Assembly (NCBI RefSeq): GCF_009727055.1
Contig: NC_052355.1
Location: 49,858,290 to 49,922,289 of the forward strand
From: Benincasa hispida
Taxonomy: Eukaryota; Streptophyta; Magnoliopsida; Cucurbitales; Cucurbitaceae
Length of the DNA stretch: 64,000 bases
Reading direction: 5' to 3'
Part shown: in pieces, positions 55,621 to 64,000 of the stretch
Layout: each line of letters begins with the position of its first letter
How positions within the stretch are numbered: position 1 is the stretch's first letter
Notes under the pieces: model-generated
The model's input: only the letters and a program-made list of their open reading frames with translations
The model's database searches: none
Told to the model about the DNA's origin: nothing
Translations under genes and position numbers: made by a program

Positions 55621-57097
55621 CCAGATTTAGAGGCTTGAGGGTGGATGCAACTTCAGGTCTATTTTCTCGGGCTTTTTCGAACTATAGGTCAACGGGTCTT
55701 CGGTTGTCATTACATTCAAGTTGGTTGCAATGGGCTTCTCCCCTACTTCCGCAGTCATGTTATCATTTAGCAAGGAGACTGCTAAGCATTGTTCCTTCCC
55801 AGTACCCCCAGCATTGCGAGGGAGCTCAGCAACGCTCCTTGCAGTCTATTTTTTAGCTAACCTGCAATTTTTCGTAGCTGAATCTCTAGATTCCATATGG
55901 ATGTTGCTTGATTCTGAAGCACTGATTCGTTTTTCTAAATGTACTGCTTCAACAAGCTCTCTAAGGACGAGGATTGCAGTGGTTGCGAACTATTGGCTTG
56001 ACTATGTGTTGGATTGTTGTTTTGCGGGAAAAATCCAGGTGGCCCTTCTTTTTGTGCCACGGGTTGAAAGCTTTGTTGTTGAGTTTTTCACGCAAAATTT
56101 AGGTGGTTTTGCCACCCGGGGTTATATGTATCGGAATAGGGATTAGTTTTCATGAAGCATACCGACTACGGGTCTGTTGGGCATTCTTCCATCAAGTGAG
56201 CATCTACGCAAATGACACAACTTGCGATTGTTTAAACAATTGCACTGACCTGCCCTTTCTTCACTCCTGTGTTATTAATTGCAACGCCTTGTATTAAACT
56301 CATCATTGCAGTCATTTGATTTTGCAGGGATGCGATGGCCCCGTTGTTTGCATCATTATCTTTAATTCTTAATCTTTGATCGCTTTCCCTCCAATCCTCA
56401 TGATTTTTGGAAATGCGATCAAGTATACTCTTTGCCTCCTTATATGTTTTGTTGAGCAGACCACCAGCGGCTGCCGCATTGGCAACGGTTTGCGAAGAGG
56501 GATTCAGTCCTTGGTAAAAGATCTCCATCTACAGGCAGTCTAGTAAGCCATTATGTGGACAGTTTCTTACCAGCCGCTTGAACCTCGCCTAGGCATCGTT
56601 GAGCAATTCGTCATCTTCTTGTTCAAAATTTGTTATTAATTCCTGTCTCCTAGAATTCTTGGTTGGTGGGAAATACTTCTTCATAAACTTTTCCACCACC
56701 TGTTCCCACGAAGTTATCTCCCCCGGTTCGAGAGAATATGCCCATTTTCTTGCTTGATCACATAAGGTAAATGGGAACAGAGTGAGTCGAACTTCCTCGG
56801 TGGAGATATTCGGGAACACAAAAGTGTTACAGATTTCTATGAAGCTCCGGAGGTGGGCGTGCGGGTCTTCGCCATGCCTTCCTCTAAATTGCCCAGTAGC
56901 CTTGATCATCTACAACATCATCAACTTCATTTCAAACCTCGATCCATCTAACGTCGGTCTCATGATTCCTAGAGAGAAATCATAGAGTTAGGCGATGCAT
57001 AGTCCTAGATGGGTCTATTGCGGTCATTCGTCAGAAGGATGGGGTTGGCCATAATATTGTTCGCGTTAGCGGCCCTTGCTTCCAATTGCTCTGCCAT
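55621..57097 (-). pseudogene. Element B gag (Athila type)
   Basis: ATG at 57097 on the minus strand (MAEQLEARAANANNIMANP). The core is split over two frames: 56909-56589 (GEDPHAHLRSFIEICNTF, LFPFTLCDQARKWAYSLEPGEITSWEQVVEKFMKKYFPP, ending DDELLNDA) and 56528-56232 (MEIFYQGLNPSSQTVANAAAAGGLLNKTYKEAKSILDRISKNHED). A TAG replaces a Trp or Gln codon between them. The tail, down to about 55850, is in mixed frames (SLRELVEAV region). Closely related to the element A gag, with different breaks. Confidence 0.88.
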
Positions 57098-57240
57098 TTT
57101 TGGTGTTCTCTCTTATTGTTGGCAGTTGTCTTTTAGTCTGCGTCGAATTTTTCTCTCAATCTTTGGGTCGTAATTCGCCAGAGATTGAGAGTCTGTAAAG
57201 AAATTAGAAAAATTATTGTTAGCATACTATTTTGTTGAAG

Positions 57241-57258
57241 TCCCCGGCAACGGCGCCA
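57241..57258 (-). other. Element B primer binding site (Asp-tRNA type)
   Basis: Minus-strand TGGCGCCGTTGCCGGGGA, identical to element A, six bases from the 5' LTR. Confidence 0.92.
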
Positions 57259-57264
57259 AAAACT

Positions 57265-58926
57265 TGATGCAATATTTAATGATGTGGAATTGTGGATGAA
57301 ATGTGATTGTGAAAAATGCATTGAGCACTCAAGTTTTCTCAGTGGAATCAAAGTGTAAATCCCACTGAGTTCTTGGTAAGTCCAGGGTCGAACTCAAGGA
57401 TTTGTGAAAATAGGTTGCGATGGTAATTTTTAGAAAACTTTGCGGTAATCGGTAACTCAATTAATTGTTGGTTTTTTGTTGATTACGGTAATGAAAAATA
57501 AACAAATGCAGAGGATTTGAGAAAAGCCTGATTGTATGATAGATGCACTGAGTATGCGGATGAACAGGTTGAGAAGGTCTTTAGCTAGCGTTACTTGGGT
57601 ATGCATCAGACTATGTGATCATGCTACAACCATGTACAGCAAGTCATTTTCCAATGCAAATGCGATACTCATAAGTCTAGGGCGCATGTGTTGAATGCAA
57701 AAGTGTCCATAGAACTTATTCCTAAGTATCTACTCTTGTCCTATGCGATGATGCAAGATGCATAAAGGAAAGGTGGCTACACAGAATCATATCCTATTTC
57801 TAGGATGCATGCGATATGTTAATAGCAAACAATGCTTATTCCTAAGCTCCTATCTCTTGATTATGCGTTCTAATCTGACTCTCCCGAGCCTAGATTCTAA
57901 CCTGACTTTCTCAAGCCTAGATCTTGTCCTTAGACTACCCTCCCGAGTATCTCTAATAGACGAATGAAGCATACATAATACAAGATAATCATATAGAATG
58001 AAGATTCACAGTTGTGCTAGCTAAATGCTTCTCAACCCATTCAACAGATTTAGCCACTCATGCATAAATAACAAAGAGTGAACAGATATAGAGAATTAAA
58101 TTCCATTTTTATAAATGAGTTGAGTACAAAATAACAATGGAAGATAAAGGTAGAGAGCTTGGTAGCAATTCCTTGCTGACCGAGGCTTTTACACTGTCAA
58201 TCTCTATTAGGTTCAAAAGATATTCCTATTTCCGTAGGAGTCGGGCCTCTCTCTGTTCTTGAAGCTTCTGACGCTCTCCCAAGCTTACCAGAACGATTCG
58301 TCGGCACAACCTTCTTCTCTCGCATCCACCTTAAAGTAAAAGAAAATCTAAGAACAAGGCTAAACTATGAATAGAACTTGTGAACTCGTGAGATGGTGAA
58401 CACCTTTTCTGAAGGATGCCTTTGGTATATATAGAGCTTTAGGGTGAAGGCAGTTTCTCTCTCATGATTGCACAGATGGGATGACTTTAATTCCCTGACT
58501 GATGCACCGAATATTTGTCATCGAAAAGTTGAATGTACTTGGTATCGTTAGTAGCTGTCAGCTTAATTCGGATTCGACCATCATCAGTTTTATGTCCCAT
58601 CGTGATTAATTATGCCTTTCACCCAGATGCACCCACCAAGTTGCGGCAATCCTTCTTGAACAAATGTTTGCGAACACAATCACCGCAAAGTCTTGCGGTA
58701 ATGCTGCACTCGACCAATGATTTCCTATGATTGCAATTTCCGCCTTGCGTCAACGCATATTCTGCATAAAAACACAAAAATCAACTGTTTCTATGCGATG
58801 AATGCATGCGACTGCAATATTATGAATTTGATGATTTTTGGACGCAATCTAACATATTTTATCAATGCAAGCCAGCATTGTTCAAGAACTTAGCACTATG
58901 ATAACGTGCATTTCTGCCCGTTATCA
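57265..58926 (-). repeat. Element B 5' LTR
   Basis: Minus strand begins TGATAACGGGCAGAAATGCA at 58926 and ends TTGCATCA. 1662 bp. A likely TATA region on the minus strand lies near 58430 (complement of GGTATATATAGAGC). Confidence 0.88.
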
Positions 58927-59110
58927 AAGCTTAGAGGTGATCGCATCTTCAGGTTCCATAATCTTGGGCTCGTCTGACTCAGTTTGCTTCAACGGTTTCT
59001 TTGATTCCATCGCATTTGAATCAGTTCTGCTAGACTCCTTCCTAACTTCTGATGGAACTCGAGATATACGCAATGGAAAAAGGACCTCATTACACTCTAA
59101 TTTCTTTTAA
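58927..59110 (-). pseudogene. Element C gag-protease linker
   Basis: One minus-strand frame is open for about 58 codons (LECNEVLFPLRISRVPSEVR, then an acidic, Lys-rich stretch ending EPEDAITSKL). It joins, across element B, to the PTDHGTVKVQLPPFPQKL segment at 50700, the usual entry to Athila protease. No gag core is found upstream in element C. Confidence 0.6.
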
Positions 59111-59615
59111 TTTAAAGGAAAAAAACATGCAATTTGAAGGGAAAAAAACAGTAACTAACTTACCTTTGAAGCTCCCGTAAACCCTTTTTCCTTGCTGAAT
59201 CTCGACCCGAACTCTTTCGGACCACCACTAGAGTTGACCTACTATCTTCTGACTCAGAACCGAGTTGTAGGACCTGGTGGATGAGGAAAACCGAGAGAGA
59301 GAAAGAGATGGAAAAAATAAGATGGAATTTTGGTTTTGGGTTTTCCCTTTATTCTTTAGCCATATTTTGAAAAACTAAATTTGACAAATTGCAAGAGTTT
59401 CAAATCCAAATTCAAAAGCCCAATTTATAGAAACAACCATGCAACAATTGCATGAACCAAATCCATAAAAACCAAACACCTATAATCCACTATCTTAGTG
59501 GGTTTAATGTCTCCACTATAAGCCAACACCTAGCCCACTATTTTGTTAGTGGAATTATCAACAAAAGTTTGGATTTTCTGACACGCAAATTTTAAAGATC
59601 GTCATACAAGCTTAT
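59111..59615 (-). other. Element C leader with promoter/exon-like module
   Basis: On the minus strand there is a TATA-like CTATAAATTG (59430-59421), then a CT-rich leader (TTTTTCCATCTCTTTCTCTCTCTC, about 59320-59295). An open stretch 59290-59164 (GSESEDSRSTLVVVRKSSGR) follows, ending CTTCAAAG before a good splice donor GTAAGTTAG. None of it resembles gag. It could be captured host sequence or simply a chance arrangement in a leader. Confidence 0.35.
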
Positions 59616-59648
59616 GTCCCCGTTACCAGTTCCGCGGCAATGGCACCA
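59616..59648 (-). other. Element C primer site, disrupted
   Basis: The complement of TGGTGCCATTGCCGC followed after about 14 extra bases by GGGGAC resembles the Asp-tRNA site at 57241 with an insertion and two substitutions. Confidence 0.6.
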
Positions 59649-59654
59649 TAAACT

Positions 59655-61676
59655 TGACACGCAAAAACTGATTCTAGGTTACAAGTCCATGCCATAAACT
59701 TGTTGTCATAGATTTGCATTATTAATGAATGTTCTTGTAGTATGTTGTGCGTTGTCACAAGTTTCCTTGCATTGAAACCAAGTACAATTTCACTGCAAGT
59801 TTCTCAGTGTGATCCGAGGTCGAACACAGGGACTGTTTTAGGTTATTGTGTTATATTTGTGATATATGCGACTAGGGGTTTTTAAAATTAATAAAGGTTG
59901 TGTGTACAGGTATTTGAAAATGTGATAAAGTAAAGGTAAGCGATAAAAATGCGATAATAAAGTAAATTGCGATAAAATAAAGTGCGATAAAATAAGCCTA
60001 AACTATGATGATACAAGATACAGGTTTCATGATACAAGATACTGAGGGTGAGACTGATTGTGAAGATTATACAAAGATCGTGTTATGCAGTGGCAAGTCT
60101 TATGTGTGGAACAGAAAGAGAAAAGATAATTAGTAACATCGCAAGTTCCTTAATTGCGTTAAAGGCATAAGTACGGTTCTGCTTTTCCCTTGGCATACAC
60201 CTCTAAGTGATCGGCCGCATTCCCACATCTCTGAGGTGAAACAGGGACAAACATAATGAACGCAAGGTTGCTTCCATCTCTAGAAGTACTTCTTGTTTAA
60301 CCTTCTCTCGACAGATCAGAATCGCATCTTCACTTCTGCTCTCACAGATGGAGATGCCGTCTAGCATGCTTTAGCTAAACATCTTGATTTCTTTAGCACA
60401 AATTAAGTTACTTGATTAATTCATATTAATCACCAAGGGATTAATATAATGAACGCAATGAATGCAAGGTTGCTTCCATCTTTGGAAGTACTTCTTGCTT
60501 TAGTTAATGCATTCTTCTAACCTTCTCTCGACAGATCAGAATGGCATCGTCACTTCTGCTCTCACAGGTGAAGATGTCGTCTAGCATGCTTTAGCTAAAC
60601 ATCTTGATTTCTTTAGCACAAATTAAATTACTTGTTTAATTCATATTAATCACCAAGGGATTAAGAAAACATCATGGAGAAAATGATTTATGAAGGAACG
60701 GAAATAGACAGAAAAGTGTAAATAGAAATGATCAAGACATTCAATAATACTATTTAGCATTTGATACATGGTTGTGAATGAAGAGATTAAGAAGATGAAA
60801 TACAATTGATGAATGGGAGTTAGAAACAAATACAAATAAGTGCTAATGTCTTGGCATATATCTAGAATGGAGAATCACTTGCCGGTGTTGATGAAGTGAA
60901 TGGAAGGATGAGCTTCCCTCTCAGGCTTGCTCAACCGGTAGAAGGGATCTAAGTACAAAGTTTCTCAGCGGGGATTTAGCAGAATTGTACTGAGACTCAC
61001 CTCTTGGCCTTATCTCTTCTCTTTCCGGATTTCCTCCGATCAGCACTCAAATCAGCTCTCTCTCAATAGCCTCATATCAATTATCCCCTGTATCAAGTAT
61101 ATCTTTCAGTGAATTCTTTGAAGGTATTTATAGGCTGAAGGCTTTGACTCTCTGACTTGTGGTTCCCACTTTATTGTTATGGAAAGTCCGAAAATGGTGG
61201 AATAAATATTCCTTCTGTTATGCAATCAGTCCGTCGAATATGCACAACGGTTAGTTGTACACGTGTCAAAATCCTCTGTGATTGTGCTGCTCATTTGCAT
61301 CTTCGATCGTGTGCCCGCATGCGATGTTGTTTTTATTACCGCATCCGGTTGAAGTTTAGCTCTGGATCGACTGTCGCATTGTGCCGTCATTGCGTTGATC
61401 GTCTCTTTAGTATTGATTTGACGGGCGCAATGCGACGGAGATATGTTGTTCAGTTTCTCTCTGAGCCTTGATCGCATACGATGACTTGGTTTCCTGCAAA
61501 ACAGACTTGAAATATCCTTTTCTACCATCTTAATGGTCTTAGTGGGTGTATTTTCGATAATTTGTAATTATTGTATTTGTTAGCCAATTTCTATACAATT
61601 GACGCAAATTTCCTCTCTTTTGGCCACAATATCTAAATAAAGCAGTATAAATAACTTGTATTTCTATAAGTTATTA
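59655..61676 (-). repeat. Element C right (5') LTR
   Basis: Minus strand starts TAATAACTTATAGAAATACA at 61676 and ends GCGTGTCA beside the primer site. 2022 bp. Signature GAGGTCGAACACAGGGA at 59817. The block 60280-60420 is repeated at 60465-60660 (TTCTCTCGACAGATCAGAAT ... CACCAAGGGATTAA), an internal duplication of about 190 bp. By eye it is closer to 15170-16944 than to the element C left LTR. Confidence 0.75.
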
Positions 61677-63091
61677 TTTTCCCACTAACTTTAGTCAGAG
61701 AGCAAAATAGTCATTTGGTCAAAGTCAAATTTTGACCAAAAAGTCAACATTTTGACTTTTTATGATTTTTTTCGTGTTGACTATTTTTGACCTCCCGAAC
61801 ATGAATCCGCATTCATTTTCTTGAAATTCAAATCACATTAGAATATAAGGTCGGTCAAAGTTTGACTTTTCAAAGTCAAAAGTCAACTCTTTAACTTTTT
61901 ACATCTTTGCCCATTTCCATTATTTCCGAGCTTCCGAATATGAATGTATTCATATTCTTGATATTTAAATCACATTTAAATATTAAAGATGTATCTCTAA
62001 ACTGAAAACCCGACCACTATATCACATATACTTGTCGGTTTCTCTCTCTTCACCTAATTCGAACAATTTGAATTATTCTATCATACTGTTATAAGTTTAT
62101 TCCATATTGAGGCTAGTAGGGAACCTAATGGACTATAGATCATGGGCTCCAACGATCCGAGATTAGCTGGCTAAACTCTTTAGACGGAGCTAATCAACAT
62201 TCGTTAACTAACGAGTTATTCCACTATAGTCCGTAATTGCACTCCCCTCACTATAGATATATTTGTGTCCATTTGATATAACCATGTATTAGTAAGCTAA
62301 TCCTTCACAGGTGTTCGTAATCTCGGTTGGGTCATAAAATCCATTTTACCCCGAGAACTAACATCTTATTCCTTAAGTTTCACTAACCCTCTAATGAATA
62401 ATTGGTTTAAGGTTCAACAAATAACTGAATCCCTCTCGGGCCAAGGAGAGGGTGGGGCTTCTTGTTCAAGACCTGGATTTAGTAACGAAAGGGAACAACC
62501 TATCTACTATCTCTATAACGGGTAGGAGTGAATTCGTCTTGCACCCAATCTTACCCCTGAAATGGGAGGTTTATTGGGCCAGTGATGATGAGCTGCCCTC
62601 ACCTATGTAGATCTAAAGATAATTCCGAGTGAATAGAGTTCATAGTTAGCTTAGGATTAAGATTAAGTTACCTAGGTCATCAATTAACGAAATAGTCTGT
62701 TTTATACATAAACGACATTTAGAACGTAAAAAGTGACTATTTCGTGGTTCAGTCTTATGCAAACTCATTGCATAGGATGACCCCACTCACATATCTCTAT
62801 ATGAACGATTCAGGATCACATTGTTGTACTAACTACAAAGTGGGTTGCATCCATAGTGTCCCCAGAATAAAGTGCCCAACCTTATTCATATACTATAGAC
62901 CATTTTGGCTATATATTTGAACTTGATCCACATTTATGTCACTACATAAAGTTCAAAACTACATTAAATAGCCTCAGGACCTTAGTTTATTGGATTCAAG
63001 ATTAAAATTTCAATAACAACTTTATCGAAAAACAAAACAGAATATGTTTATTAATTTATAAACTACGAGTTTTAGGACATAAAATCCAACA
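61677..63091 (-). repeat. Copia-type LTR, minus strand, truncated
   Basis: Minus strand starts TGTTGGATTTTATGTCC at 63091. It shares with 19426-21432 the layout around GGCTCCAACGATCCGAGAT, ACTATAGATATATTTGTGTCC and the CATAGTGTCCCCAGAAT zone, but it is clearly diverged. Its 3' end is lost at the element C boundary. 61690-61890 is dense in TTGAC/GTCAA motifs. Confidence 0.7.
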
Positions 63092-63545
63092 ACTTCCAAC
63101 TGTCGCCTTTCCACTTCTTAGGGTGACTGCTAGGCATTGTTCTTTCCCTGTATTCCTCGGGTTGCATGGGAGCTCAGTTGAGCTCGGTAGTGTCCCCTAC
63201 GGTCAATTTTTCAGCTCCCTCGCAATTTTTCTTATTTGGATTTCCAAATTGCGGATGGAAGTCGCTTGGTTCTGGAGGACCGTTTCATTCTTTTCGATGT
63301 ATTGTTTTAACAAATTCTCCAGAGAGGATAATGGTGGTGTTTGAGAGCTGCTGGCTTGCTATTGTTATTGACCGTTAATTCTTTGGAAAAATCCTGGTGG
63401 TCCTTCTTTTTACGCCATAGGTTGATAACCTTGTTGTTGGTTATTTTTCCAAGAAAAATTAGGGTGGTTTCACCACTCGGGGTTGTACATGTTTGAAAAA
63501 GGTTTGTTCTTGACAAAGTAGATTGACTGCAGATTTCGTGGACTG
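63092..63545 (-). pseudogene. Element D: Athila gag C-terminal piece
   Basis: Minus-strand pieces match the tails of the element A and B gag: TCTTPSG.TTLIFLGK in one frame and HPNFSWKNNQQQGYQ in the next, then a Ser/Pro stretch and KAIRNLEIQI-like segments, ending near the usual LRSGKATVGS linker at about 63110. Cut by the copia-type LTR at 63091 and by an LTR at about 63572. Confidence 0.65.
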
Positions 63546-63571
63546 TAATGATTTAAAATGAATGATTTGAT

Positions 63572-64000
63572 GATGTGCTATGACTTATGATATTACGATA
63601 CTACGTTCTAAATGTATGCGATGATGCTTAGATGCTCTCGTAATATGCGTTCGTGTAGCGCGTGTCACAAGTTTTCTTACGCTGGAACCAAGTATAATTC
63701 CAACACAAGTTTCTCAGAGTGATCTGAGGTCGAACACGGGGATTGTTGTGATTAATGCGATACTAATGTGATATATGTAACCGCTTAAACATAAAGAATA
63801 ATGAATTGGTTTTGCAGAAAAGTAAATTGCGATGGTAGATAAATTGCGATAAAGTAAATTACAGTGATAAAATAAATGAATAAACAATTAATATACAGGT
63901 TGAGGACTGGCTGTAAAGATGTGCAAAAGAGTCTAATGAATGCGATGGCAAGTCTTATGAAATGAATCAGAAAGAGAATGGGTTGAGGGAAAGGACATAG
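63572..64000 (-). repeat. Athila LTR, runs off the window
   Basis: Plus-strand start TGATGATGTGCTATGAC; signature GAGGTCGAACACGGGGA at 63728; then TTGCGATAAAGTAAATTAC as in the LTRs at 15375 and 59935. Only the 3' part of a minus-strand LTR is visible. Confidence 0.7.

Larger units (their letters stand above)
50707..58926 (-). mobile_element. Element B: gag-protease-only Athila derivative
   Basis: Minus-strand order: 5' LTR 58926-57265, primer site 57258-57241, gag, protease, non-coding interior with tandem repeats, purine tract 53722-53701, and 3' LTR 53699-50707 interrupted by a solo LTR. The flanks AGGCT (50702-50706) and AAGCT (58927-58931) are a 5-bp target duplication with one mismatch, inside the gag-protease linker of element C. 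The interior is colinear with element A and likewise has no pol. Confidence 0.87.

Overview
This window is repeat-dense nuclear DNA of a flowering plant. It is AT-rich and contains Ty1/copia, Ty3/gypsy (Athila-type), Mutator-like, hAT-like and LINE-type sequences. There are no tRNA or rRNA genes, no CRISPR array and no convincing intact host gene. A eudicot, possibly a cucurbit, is only my impression from the style of the gag/pol sequences.

Layout. 1-2016: unassigned repeat, then a minus-strand LINE-type ORF1 fragment. 2017-7062: a complete but inactivated copia element (Copia-1) with short LTRs, a Met-tRNA primer site and gag-PR-IN-RT-RH order. 7063-9467: AT-rich spacer with a hairpin, a foldback MITE and a hAT-type MITE with an 8-bp target duplication. 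9468-17424: a decayed Mutator-like transposase followed in the same direction by a plant-mobile-domain (PMD) gene that is split by an Athila LTR. 17425-23629: LTR fragments, a 1.1-kb inverted repeat, a 2-kb copia LTR on the minus strand and a plus-strand copia pol fragment (Copia-2). 23630-40432: another copia (Copia-3; LTR, primer site, long leader, start of gag), with an Athila derivative in its LTR and a solo Athila LTR in its leader. 40433-61676: nested Athila-type elements A, B and C carrying gag and protease but no reverse transcriptase or integrase. 61677-64000: a further copia-type LTR, an Athila gag end and an LTR start.

No host pathway is encoded. The biology is that of nested transposons. 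The most interesting signals are: (1) a hairpin with a mostly conserved GAAA loop at the 5' end of every Athila LTR start I could locate, whose stem differs between LTR subfamilies yet stays paired; (2) a gag-protease-only Athila family with the same architecture at two insertions; (3) a MULE transposase next to a PMD gene.

The assembly itself is suspect in places. 27231-32700 and 32726-38197 are the same sequence on both sides of a 25-N gap, differing mainly by small indels. A single N at 39119 marks a second faulty join. Tn5/Nextera mosaic-end sequence is embedded twice, at 41582-41619 and 41711-41745.
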